NCBI GenBank assembly: GCA_029945375.1
Contig: CM057060.1
Location: 496,001-560,000 of the forward strand
Direction: 5' to 3'
Source of the DNA: Agaricus subrufescens
Taxonomy: Eukaryota > Basidiomycota > Agaricomycetes > Agaricales > Agaricaceae
DNA: 64,000 nucleotides
Numbering within the stretch: the stretch's first letter is position 1; the number at the start of each line of letters is the position of its first letter. The notes beneath the pieces are model-generated. The model was not told the DNA's origin and ran no database searches. It saw only the letters and a program-made list of their open reading frames with translations. Positions 11,201 through 26,400 of this stretch are shown here, one piece after another. Position numbers and translations under genes: made by a program.

Positions 11201-13220
11201 TACGTGGCGACTACTTCTGCCGAGTATAATCCCACTAAACGTTTGGTAGCTTTCATCTAATTGTTCAGCTATGTCTGATCGCATGCGTAATACTTTAATA
11301 TCCTCAGATAACCGCACACCATCCCCCCTTACCCTTGACAATCTTCACCAACTGCTGAATTTCGGCACTCCTCAATCAGCCCCCTTGCCTCACTCTCAAA
11401 TCTGGCGCAGGTCGTCTGTATCTTTTGTGACGCCGGACGAACATCCACGCGCTCCAAGCCAGCTCTCAGAACCTGCAATTCGTCCAATATATGAGGAGGA
11501 GGATGATCACGATACCTATGAAGTTTATGACCAATACCCCGAACATGACAACAATAATTCAGACAGCCATAATCAACCATACCGACAAACCATATGCTCT
11601 TCTAGTTTACCTACCCCCCCGCCTAGTGCCCCTAGTTCACAACCACCATCCCGGCCGACCTACCATGCTGTTTCTGCTCCTGAGCCAACGCTTATGTTTG
11701 CTATTGCTAGTGATGACGTTGCAGAAGTTAGGAGGGTGCTTGAGACTGGTGATGCGGGACCTAATGACGTTGTCGGTCCGCAAACGGCTTTAGAGTTTGC
11801 ATTGACGAACAATCAGTTGGCTAATAAGATGGATATTGTGAAGACGTTGCTAGCGTATGGTGCTGATCCTCGAGTGGTGAAGCAGTTCAACGGAGCTCAA
11901 CGACGCGCATCTGTGATGATGGAAGACTTGATTTCTGGTAATGTGCCTGGTGATGTGCAAGAACCGTCGCCACACAACGCTGTAGCATCGTTAATGGATG
12001 AGATCGATCCAGCGCTCAAGTGAGTGATTCTCTTCCGGTTCTTTTTGTTCTTGCGGATCCCGTTGCTGACGAGGGATGAATTCCTAAATTAGATACTATG
12101 TTGAACGTGCCGATGCTCCGCATACGCGCCGTACATCGGCGTTGATACATCGCTCCTTCTTTAGGCCTCTTGCGAGAGTGCGGTATGAGCTTATTGGCCA
12201 AGATTGTGTACTCGAGCAGCTATTCAGGGTGTTAAGTATGCAGTCCCGGGGACTTTCGGTAGCCCCCATTGTTGTGCTGCTTTGTGGTCCTAGTGGGCAT
12301 GGCAAGAGTCTTCTCGCACGAAAATGTGGGGTCATTTCGAAGTGTTTTTTTAATTTGGGAATGCTGACGTATTGTGTTGCTATTGTAGTTGGATCGTTGC
12401 TTGACGTGCCAACTCACACCGTTAATATGACGACGCTGAGATCCACTCATGATCTCTGGCAATCCCACTCGATGAGCCCATATGAGGTTTGTAGTGACCA
12501 TTAGCCTTCCAAGATGCTTTCTGAATGGAATATTAGACCCCGACCACATGCACACTTGCCGAATTCTTGATTAACAACGAGGGTAAACGTTGCGTTGTCG
12601 TTCTTGATGTGAGTTGTCATTCATTAGCAATTTTGATTGATTGGGGCCTTCGTATGCTCATGTTTCTGTTCTATAGGAAATCGAGAAAACTGATGAGAAG
12701 GACTTGTGGTCGTTACTCATGCCATGGGAACTTGGACGGTGTTCTTTTGAAGCGGGGACTCGACACATTGATGTCCGCAATGTTGTCTGGTTGGGCACGT
12801 CCAATATTGGCCATGATCTTGTGTTCAAACATCAAGAATCACGAGCTAAACCTCATGATATGATGTCTCGCGAGGAATATGTGGAGTTGATGGGACTGCT
12901 TCGACCACGCGTTGCTGAGCGTCTAGGTGTAAGTCAAAACAAACGTGATTGATTGGTCGTACTAATTTCATCTCTTTTTTTGACAGGCGTCGGTGTTGTC
13001 AAGAGTCACGACGGTACTACCTTTCGTCCCCTTTACACTAGAAGAAAAGAAGGCTTTGTGCTCGGAAGCATTGTATTTATTGGGTGGAGAAGATGTGAGA
13101 TCGCTGTCTGTACAAACAGTCGAAGATGTGATTCGGGATGCTCTGGAGAATTACTCCCCGATCGAGGGTGCAAGATCGTTGCACCGTGCCATCTCAAATC
13201 GATTAATAGAGATCATTTAG
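8226..13220 (+). CDS. CCCH zinc finger / acidic repeat / ankyrin / ClpB-type AAA+ ATPase fusion protein
   Basis: Ten exons (8226-8259, 8310-10720, 10777-10944, 10999-11199, 11250-12019, 12093-12325, 12389-12486, 12537-12608, 12677-12928, 12987-13220) join in phase with no stop, giving 1,490 residues. Domains in order: a CCCH finger at about 15-33 (C-x7-C-x5-C-x3-H: PCPFYQQGFCFFADSCNFLH); Ser/Pro-rich disorder; an acidic decapeptide repeat at 400-537; more disorder; ankyrin-like repeats around 1085-1149 (LMFAIASDDVAEVRRVLE, DIVKTLLAYGADP); and a single AAA+ domain. The AAA+ domain has Walker A GPSGHGKS near 1260, Walker B VVVLDEIEK near 1325, sensor-1-like LGTSNIG and sensor-2-like GARSLHRAI near the end. 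Ankyrin followed by one ClpB-type AAA+ module recalls animal CLPB/SKD3, but no mitochondrial presequence is visible, and an N-terminal CCCH finger suggests RNA binding. The first exon was chosen because it alone supplies an ATG in the right phase to the finger exon. An ATPase/disaggregase role is inferred. Confidence 0.75.
9474..9888 (+). repeat. 30 bp coding minisatellite encoding an acidic decapeptide
   Basis: About 13-14 imperfect copies of a 30 bp unit (consensus gaggttgttgaggaggatga plus agactct) lie inside exon 2 of the zinc finger/AAA+ gene and encode SEVVEEDEDx-type decapeptides. One copy is expanded to a run of Glu (9570-9597). Because 30 is a multiple of three, copy-number change keeps the frame. 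All shadow frames are open, giving false LLNNLRVFI repeat ORFs on the other strand. Ser followed by acidic residues fits casein kinase 2 sites. Confidence 0.9.
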
Positions 13221-13942
13221 GCATATTTTTTTTTCTTTCTTTTCTCTTTTTCTAGATTCCTCGCCACTTTTTCTAGATACAAATACTCAAGACCCTGCAT
13301 TCATCACAATTTTTTTATTATTTTTGATCATTGGTATTACTTAGTTGATGTATGATAACTTATTCGCGTTCAAATGTGCTTGTTCGTCTCTCGACCGATG
13401 ACCCCCGAGTCGCGAGGATCTCGATCAATAAATAGGGTTTGGTGAGAAAGCGACGGGAGGGAAGTCGACAAGGCCTTCATGACTGGACAGGCAAGTTACT
13501 TGATGAGAATTTTGATCCCGTTGCTACTCCCCAATAATGTACATAGGAGCCTAATCTGAGACAGTTATCCCCCCATCCCCGGCTATACATTTTTCGTCCC
13601 CCACCGACGTCCCTCTTTTTCTTTTCTTTTTTCCGTAACCTTCCCTTTCGACTCTTCTTCTCCCATCGGTTCTGGCCCTTTGCCGCCACACACCCTCTAC
13701 CTACTCCTCCCCGAACTCGCATTCTTCACTCTTCCCTTTCGTAAAAACTGGTTGTTTTCTTTCAAAGTCTTATTTCAATCCAGAAAGGGGCTACAAAGGA
13801 CGGAAAACCCTTACCCTCATTTGACGACTGACATTCTTTCATAAACTTTATATAGAACCCGAAAAGAAACGCGCGCGTTTCTTCTTTCATTTTTTTTATT
13901 GCCTATCGTTATTGTCTTCTAGGAGAGACAGAGAAGAAACTG
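13221..13942. other. Intergenic/promoter region
   Basis: This stretch is pyrimidine-rich, especially 13590-13740 and 13870-13920, which is typical of fungal upstream regions. It lies between the AAA+ gene and a TM-SH3 gene on the same strand. No ORF with support is seen. Confidence 0.4.
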
Positions 13943-15029
13943 ATGAAGCATCCTCGTCGTGGTATTTCGGTTGTTCGTCGTCTTCCGACTTTGGTGACGA
14001 GAGGGGATGAGAGTATTCCGAGTGAAGCTGGTGTTACCCAGGAGTCGCCTGTGGCTTCTCATAAAATGCCAACTTCGACTATGGTTGCAGTAATCGTGGT
14101 GATGATTGTCGGCTTTCTAGCGATCGTGTGTGAGTGCTGATTCAATGAAACATGAATGAAAAAGACCGTGACTGATGAATCTATATCTGTTTCGCGTAGT
14201 GACATTGTATCTCGTGTGTCGCTCGCGGAAATCTAGGAGTCAGAAAGCGAAGAAGATAATTTCTTCACCTTTGAACGCCAAACACGTGAATCATGACACT
14301 ATTTCCGATATCTCTGAGCCGGGAGGGACGCTCACACGAGTCACTACCGATGGAAGTTCCATTTGGCGACATGTTACTCATGATGACGACAAACGCACGG
14401 AATCTGTTGAACGACTCTCTGGGTGGGCATCACCTTCGGCAGAGGCGACGAACGATACTACTACCGCGAAGCCTTTGTTGAAGAAACCATCGAATTTGAC
14501 GTCTAGTATTCAACGACGTTTGTCGAGACTTGGTGTACCTCCACCTCCTTCATATTCGCCTGCGTTTGCGGGTATTGGTGGTGTTGACGAGGAAATGATG
14601 GTGATGAAATATCCTACTCCATTGTCTATGCCTAGTCCTACCTCTGCGGCTCGCATGGAAGCAAGACCCCCTGTCGTCTCTGCGGCCTCCAAGTTGGAGG
14701 TTCCATCTTCAAGACCTTCCCGTACCTCGTCCATAATCAAATTAGTTTCAACCACGCTGGAGACCGTCCACGATTCACCTCAGACCCCTTTAACTCCTAC
14801 TTCGGCACCAAAGTCGTCAGTAAAATTGATGACTGTTATCAATACCTTCACGCCTACACTTGATGATGAACTGCCTTTGATGATTGGTGATACCGTACGC
14901 ATGTTGGAGGAGTTCAAGGATGGGTGGTGTAATGTCCAGTATTTGGGTAAGGAAAATGCGGCAAAAGGTGCTGTTCCGAGGTTTTGCTTAGAAGAGCGGC
15001 ATACTGCTCCCTCGCACAAGATTTGCTGA
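13943..15029 (+). CDS. Single-pass transmembrane protein with C-terminal SH3 domain (Fus1-like), copy 1
   Basis: Two exons (13943-14129 and 14200-15029) give 338 residues. A short extracellular or lumenal N-terminus is followed by one hydrophobic helix at about 46-68 (TMVAVIVVMIVGFLAIV then LTLYLVC), which the intron interrupts, and a basic stop-transfer RSRKSRSQK. A long Ser/Thr/Pro-rich cytoplasmic linker ends in an SH3 domain at about 272-330 (VINTFTPTLDDELPLMIGD, VRMLEEFKDGWCNVQYLG, GAVPRFCL), where the ALYDY position, the DGW and the G-x-V-P strands are recognisable. There is no signal peptide, so it is probably a type III membrane protein. The architecture resembles yeast Fus1, a plasma-membrane SH3 protein in cell fusion; the ligand here is unknown. 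Two more genes of this design occur at 31.2 and 36.3 kb. Confidence 0.8.
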
Positions 15030-15533
15030 TATCCATGCCCCCTATGCATCATATTGGATTCCGACTTTGTTGGCCGTTGGAGGTAGTGGTACTCGTTGGG
15101 TATGTCGGGCCATGATAGTCTACGCAGGGTCGTTGGGCAATTATTCTGTCGTGGCCCTTGTCTGCTCACCTGATTGTTTAACTATTTATTTTTGGAAGTC
15201 GTTTGTTGTACTTTATCGCTTCAAACTTTCCAGAGCCTCGTGTTTGTCCGTATTCTTTTTTTTTCATTGTTCATTATACCTCGTCTTGGGCAATCACAGA
15301 GCTATGATATGTAATTTCTTTGAGTAGAAATTGCGCAGCTGCATTGCTTTTTTTTATTTTTAGTTGTAATTCTCTTTTGGGTCTGTTGTACAGATATATC
15401 TTGTGTTGATACCCCGTAGACCGGCAGAATGTAGATCGAAATTCGATGAGAAAAGAGTGCATTGTGAGACGATTGAGTAGAGTGCAAGCAATAACATACT
15501 GAATTACTGTAATACGAGTATCTATAAGCGTGT
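15030..15533. other. Convergent 3' flanks
   Basis: This stretch is the 3' untranslated space shared by the TM-SH3 gene (plus) and PAM17 (minus). It contains T-runs near 15245-15265 and 15345-15360. No gene is seen. Confidence 0.4.
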
Positions 15534-16377
15534 TTATTCTTCAGCAAGCACGACCTTTCGCCTATATTTGGCCTGATCCCTTAACCACTAGACAAAGGCA
15601 CCAAAATGAGTGAAAGGGCGATGACGTTGGTGAGAATAGTACGTACGTGTCTGTAACCCTGTAAAGAGCCGATTTTTTCACCTAAAGAGCTGATGAGCGC
15701 GGCACATAGGTGAACTATCGTCTCAAATACCATAATAATCGGGAATTGGGCTCGTTGGGCTTTGCAGAGAGGCATCGACGCGATTTTTGGCTATCCGTTT
15801 GTAGAATTCACGGTCTTTGGCGTCAATGAGGGAGAGCTTGTTGCGGTGAGTCATTCTCCATAGTGCAGTGCCAAGACTTGGCCCAACCAGAGCTCCAGCA
15901 CCTACGCAGGGTATTAATACTAGGAATATGAAGAACATATCGGAGAAAACTTGCCAACGCAGCCAACGGTGCTGATGCCGTAGAAAAAGAAGGGGTCAAT
16001 TCCCTGGCGAAAATGCAAGGTTGGTAAAAAGAAGTGTCACACTGGCAAAGCACAATACCATAATCATTTTTGTAGGGTCGGCGCCAATGTTGCCGAAATA
16101 TGCCACGCCCCCAATAAAACCCAGGAGTGCACATGGAACTGTGGTAGCCTTGTGTATCAAAGTTAGACAGGCAAATGGAAGAAGTAAGATGCCATGGACT
16201 AACCACTTGCCACTTTCTCTTGCTCCCTCTAATCGCGAGGTATTCTCGCCATGAAAGACTCTCAGCGGGCTGCGCTGCGCTGGGAGTGGCGAATGTCCTA
16301 CAAAGAGAGACCTTGTTCGGCTTTGCAAACTGGGGCTTGAACGCGAGGATAAGCGGGCGACAGACAGCTTCGCGCAT
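15534..16377 (-). CDS. PAM17: PAM17, presequence translocase-associated motor subunit
   Basis: Six minus-strand exons encode a protein of about 200 residues. The N-terminus MREAVCRPLILAFKPQFAK is basic and amphipathic, as expected for a mitochondrial presequence. Conserved blocks follow: SLSWREYLAIRGSKRKWQ; GFIGGVAYFGNIGADPTK; GIDPFFFYGISTVGCVGAG; GPSLGTALWRMTHR; FYKRIAKNRVDASLQSP; PDYYGEKIGSLQGYR; and a tail WLRDQAKYRRK. These match yeast Pam17 nearly block for block, including two membrane segments. Pam17 sits in the inner membrane and organises the Tim44-Pam16-Pam18 import motor. The ATG at 16377 was preferred to the one at 16407 because the presequence starts there. The start lies 127 bp from the divergent SNF2 gene, implying a shared promoter. 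Confidence 0.9.
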
Positions 16378-16504
16378 GGCTAGCAGGAGGAAGAAGGTCG
16401 AGATCACGTGGCTGGGTCGACGGGCGCGGGAAATCTTTGCTGATCCTCATCATCCTAAATGCCCATGACGGATCCCCGTTGTCGAGTCATCTACGCTGTG
16501 TTCC
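16378..16504. promoter_or_regulatory. Bidirectional promoter between PAM17 and SNF2-family gene
   Basis: Only 127 bp separate the two divergent start codons, so both core promoters and 5' leaders must lie here or overlap the first exons. No clear TATA box is present; the stretch is GC-rich (for example GGCTGGGTCGACGGGCGCGG). Confidence 0.5.
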
Positions 16505-21131
<4,627 letters not shown>

Positions 21132-21952
21132 ATTGAATTGAAATGCGTGGCGGTTGGAGTTATTTTTAGTGTATTTGTTTCCTCATCTCCTTATAGAGAT
21201 AGTGGTTAGATGAAGGCTCAATGCTGTTTCGTCACATACCTTTTATTTCTCTTTCTTAGGCCGCGATGGAAATGTGTTCCTTGCAAGTCACCGACAACGG
21301 AGCTTACATCCGGAGGATGCTTGGTGTTAGAAGGCGCGGAGCGGTCAAATTTGCTTACCCGAGGCTCGGAGCTGGTGATGCTCCAAAGGATGCTCCACCA
21401 TCATACAGCTAGGGGTCAACCTGGCTTATTTCGCGCTCAGTACGGTCTACCTGCTTTCAGTGATACATACCACAGTAGTTGGCTTAATTGTCTTACGTAT
21501 AGTCAATCCAGTACGTGATGAAGACGGCCAGGCTCAGCACCGTAAAAAGGAGAAGTTCATCCGAGCTGGGTGGAGTCTAACAACGATGTGAAAATCACAG
21601 CTCTTTCATCAAATTAAAACAGCCATTGTCAAGGTCACCATGCGATTCTCCACAACAGTCAAATGTATGTTTATGTGGCATGAGTGTTACGGATGCTTGG
21701 TCAGTCATTTGATTGGCCGTCTGCTGCGGCGTCTAACCTACCTTGTCCTCCGTGGTCCGTAATACCGCTCCGAAAATGAATAAAAGGCCCCTAGTCTATG
21801 CCGAGATGATTCTTACTTCTACCCCTCAACAGTACCTCATATCCTGCTGCCTTAAGGACCTGTCCGGTCCTCTCTACGATTGTTTTCTTCGGTCTTTCTT
21901 TTGAACACTCACTCTCTTTAAAGCATCCAGCTACCCCTCTAAAGACATTATC
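21132..21952. other. Intergenic/promoter region
   Basis: No supported gene. A TATA-like ATAAAAGG sits near 21779-21786, about 170 bp before the next ATG, and pyrimidine-rich sequence follows it (21820-21950), as in many strongly expressed basidiomycete genes. Confidence 0.4.
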
Positions 21953-22619
21953 ATGGTTAACACTCGTCTCGGTTCTTTGACCACCTTACTGCAAGCCGTT
22001 GCTATCTTTTTCCTTGTAGTTACCCAAGTTCAAGCTGGGCCCCTCTCTATTCAAAAGAGAAAGACATTAGATGTTTGGAGCCCGAAAATCATTGTGCCCA
22101 ATTCTTCTACGGTCTGGCAAGACGGTGCAAAAGAATTCGTCCAATGGTGAGCTCGTCGCCTTGAATTCTTATGCTTACTCCAGTGGAATTGAGTTCGGGA
22201 TAATTAATGATTTTATTTAGGGACACGAGCAATGCCCCGAAGTCAATTTCGAACAGAGGCTACGTTACGTTGAAGTTCAGTGAGTGTGAAATGCTTCTGC
22301 AACTTTCACTTAATCTGACATTCCTCTCAAGCTCCGCCCAACGGAGATACGCCTCAAGTTAGGAAGCTTGCTGGTCCATTCAATTTAACGGATGGCAAGG
22401 TCACCTTCACTCTGCCAAATGATGTCGCTACCGGACAGTTCAGCGTCATTCGTAAGTCTCCAGCATCTCACAACAGATTAATGTCAGCTACATCTACTTT
22501 ATTCAGTGTTCGGTGACTCCGGGAATGAAAGTAACCAGTTCCATGTCAATGGCATTCCCCCCGCCGAAGGTCACACCATGGTTGGAGGAACGAACGCTTC
22601 CAACCCATTCCGTCGTTGA
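21953..22619 (+). CDS. Small secreted protein with Kre9/KNH-type (Ser-Thr-rich GPI-related) domain
   Basis: Four exons (21953-22146, 22221-22279, 22332-22451, 22507-22619) give 161 residues. Residues 1-28 form a signal peptide ending VQAGP. A single Ig-like domain follows, with the family's opening VWSPKIIVPNSSTVW and the W-D-T-S-N-AP strand, then LAGPFNLTDGKVTFTLPND and a closing FSVILFGDSGNESNQFHV. This fits the Kre9/KNH1 N-terminal domain family (PF10342 type), widespread as small secreted or GPI-linked proteins in agaricomycetes and linked to the cell wall. This copy ends shortly after the domain (SNPFRR) with no hydrophobic GPI tail, so it is probably freely secreted. Its biochemical role is unknown. 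Confidence 0.75.
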
Positions 22620-23498
22620 GCGCACCCCCCAACTGGCTTTGGTTCCTGAATAACAAGTACCAGCCGGGTGTTAACTCATGTGTTGCAATTTTAAATATGC
22701 ATATTGGGTAGTGGATGTTATAGTACGGACTTTTGACATTTTTGTGATCATGAACATTCGTAGTTTTTTTTTTTTTGTTTGGACATTATTTTTTATCACA
22801 AGTGTCGGACTTATTAGTGAGATTTTTTCTGCGCGAGGATTTGCGCCGGTGATAAAATTTTCTCTCCTGGGTGAGAACTCGTAAAGCTTTTCGTAGCAAG
22901 ACGCGTAAGGGGTGAGTAGACAAAGTAACCTCTTATGTAATGACTATATCAGATGCGTAAAAGTTACGGAAGAGGGGTTCGCAGTCGTTTTAAAGTCACT
23001 CCTGGTAAATAGGGCCCAGGTCATCACAAATTCATAAAGGTGAAACTTAAATCACCTCCTAGTGCGTATGTCAAGCGTAGCCATCCGGGGAGCACTAACA
23101 ACAAAGGAGCAGGTACAATCGATACAACGTGAGTGCCAGATTTATCGCACAAGGCACATACATGTATCTATGCGGGTTGTAACGATAATACATGAGACTA
23201 ATAGTATTCGACAATTAAGATCTAACTAAAATTCAAGGCAAGAGAGGATAAACGAGTGGTGTCTACAGCCCGAAAAACAAGGACTATGAAATTGCAGAGA
23301 GTAATCATAACAAAGTCATGCATGGGTTAAGGTTGAGAGTAATATACAAAACAACATAGAAAAACCATTAAGTAGGGAGAGTTATAATCCACGGGTAGTC
23401 AGTGGTAAAGATAAATAATTTAACAAGGAGTGCAAGCGACTACTTCGACAACAAAGAACACACACCGGAGAAAGCTACAGCGATTAGAAATACACGGT
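22620..23498. other. Convergent intergenic region
   Basis: This 880 bp stretch lies between two converging genes. T-rich runs (22760-22800) and A-rich sequence on the other side are consistent with polyadenylation regions on both strands. No gene is seen. Confidence 0.4.
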
Positions 23499-26400
23499 TC
23501 ATGCACCTTCTCTAGACTGGTGATGCTTCTTTCTCGGGGATTTCCGCAGGATGCTTTTACCAGCCGCCAAAACGCTGTTTCTCTTCTTGGTTGGCGCCTC
23601 AGATTGCGAAGCGTTCGTATTTCTATGACTGGCATGTCGTTCCGAGAGATTACTCTGCAGGCGACGTAAAGCGACACCATTCTCTTCCATCGAGAAACCG
23701 AATCCTCGATCGGCCGAACGTGCACCGTTAGACATATCCGTCCGACTGCCCATACGTGCGTCCGTAGGTCGGTTCTGTGATGCGAGGCTGGTTGTACGAG
23801 ACAGGTTGTAGTGAGGGCGATGAGCAGGTTCCGAAGGTGGTGTGGGGGTAGAGGAGAATTTTGAAAGGTCAAAGTTAGGGTCTGATTTCAAAACACTACG
23901 GATAATGTCAAAGTCGCTCGGGAAATATACGAGCCTATACGCTTTGATGAGGTAACGGGGAGCGAGGGCAATAATCACGACGAGAGGGAATGAGCACCAA
24001 TAATACGCGGACTGGAATAAGAAGTGGTTGTTTCCGTAAACCGGCGTACGGATTGATGCTGGCCTGATGGCATCGTAGATCGCCTGATCACGAAGTTATA
24101 AGGAACGGAATATGTCGAGTGGAGGCCAAATACTCACAGTATAAACCCAGACGAGAACGTTGCCAATGAAGACACAGAAGAACACCCAAGCCGTCCACGC
24201 ACTAGTGTTAAGACCATTGTAAAGGTTGGCTGCGAAGACAGCACCGAACACCATCGCCTAAAGCAAAAATGTCTTAGCACAATAATCCCCATCCCAAATG
24301 TGGTTACACTTACTGTTGAAGCTTCATACAACGACACGGAATAGCCATCATTTCTGGCAGAGGGGGTAAAGTACGAATACCAAACCAGGAAGAAAATGGC
24401 AGCAGACTAGACAACAATCATCAGACGTGCTTGCCGATCGGTGGTCAATGTGAACCATACCTGGACGACACCATCGAACATAAAAAAGAGGAACCTTTTC
24501 ATAGTGAACCAACTGCCCGTGCGACTATGCCGATATAGTTCGGGAAGTGCCATCAAAGCCTTATCATCTGTACCGCAAGTCAATGCCGATTGCAAATAAT
24601 AGAAAAAGAGATTTGCTCACCGACAACCCGGTCAAACAAACCGATAGCAATGACAGGAGCAATCGTCCAGAACGCGTTCCAGAACAGGAGGTACGTATAC
24701 TCGAATACACTGTTGCCAAAGTCAGTAAGAACACCTTGCTGTAAAAAAACAATGCACTTACTATTGGGCGCTCCAGCCATTATATATCTGGAACCACCAT
24801 AGCACACCAACGCATACTATGTTCTTGTAGAAGAAGTTCAAGATCATGTTACCGTTCCTCGCATATGACCAGTGACCATGGACAAGTAACAACCGCTTTA
24901 GGAATCGGAACTATGAAAATTGGTCAGCACGCGGTAGAAACATCAATCGAAAGGATTTCACCTGAGCAATGGCATAATCCGCGGAGTTGACGGCTTGGAG
25001 TCCTTCTTCACCGGATATACCGACGCCCACGTCGGCCGCCTGAATCATACTAACATCATTCGCACCGTCGCCAATTGCTAGCGTCATGACACCCAGACCA
25101 TTCTTCACCATATTTACGACAAGGGCTTTCTGCAGTGGCGACACACGGCAGCATATAACACCTTCACAGTGTGTCGCTAGACGAAGAAGCAGAGTCTTGT
25201 GTTGTTCATCTCCAAGAGCCTATTGCGAATTATGAATATATATGCGTCATGAAGATGGGATAGATGATACTTACGACTTCAAGGGCATTTCCGTCAATAA
25301 CCAAAATGAATCCACCAGGTCTGTTTCCGTTGTCATGGCCCACAACGGATGATCTCCCAGAAGGAAGCCTTGCCCTATTAGTTCCAAATCCGTATGAAGT
25401 GGCGGGACCATGGGGTACCGCTGAAGAAGGCGGCGTGTACAAAGCCTCATCTACTAAATTCCCATGCTCATCCACAATCCCCGAATCTGGGAAGAACACC
25501 TGTGCAGCGTGTACAAACTGCGACCATAAAGGTCTCGCAACGTCTTCAGATCCTCCACGAATGACAATGAGATTTGACTCGTCGGAAATGAGATTGGTGC
25601 TACGACCGATGGCGATGGCGGTTTCCAATTTGTCACCAGTCGCGACCCAGACTTTGATACCAGCTTTCTTCAGATCTGCAATAGTCTCTGGAACACCATC
25701 TTGTAACTTGTCTTCAATGGCGGTTGCGCCAACCAAGCGAAGTTCCTGTTCTATTTCCGAGGCAACGTCGTCCATCTTCTCCTCAGGATCATCGAGGGCT
25801 ACGGAAGCCGCGAGATACTCCGCACTCCAATTCTCGTATTCTTCCTCTGTTGATATTGTCAGATATGCAAGGTAGAAAAAGAGAGAGCCGTAAAACGTAC
25901 CTTCAATATATCTATAGGCCAAAGTAAGCGTCCTAAGTCCTTGGCTGGCGAAGTGATCCAGATGTCTCTCCGTAGTTTGCCTAAGCATATCAGCTTCAGG
26001 GGTAGCGTTTTTCTTCAGCCTCTCAAGGATCACATTATCAGCTCCCTTGGTCAACAAAAAGATCTTCCCCTCGCCCTTTTCGTCCATCTGCCTCACTATC
26101 ACACTCATCCTCTTCCTCGCACTGGAGAATTCGAGAATGTTCAATAGCTCGTATTTCTCCACGACCTCATGGCCAAACTGGTTGACCGAGAACGATTTTT
26201 GAAGCGTCAAGACTTCGTGGTCGCGTCCACGGAAGATGTAACCCATATCAGCTGCCGCCTGAACAAGAGCCGCTTCATCGGGTGATTGAGCCTTGTATTC
26301 AATCTCGTGCGTTTCTGGATTGACAGAGGCGATGACGGTGTGACAGAGTGCCAAAATCGTCAGGAAAGCATTCAGTCTACGAGCGTGAGCAGCTTCGGGG

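Noticed and set aside
25264..25875. 203-codon plus-strand ORF
   Set aside because: Antisense to conserved P4-ATPase domains.
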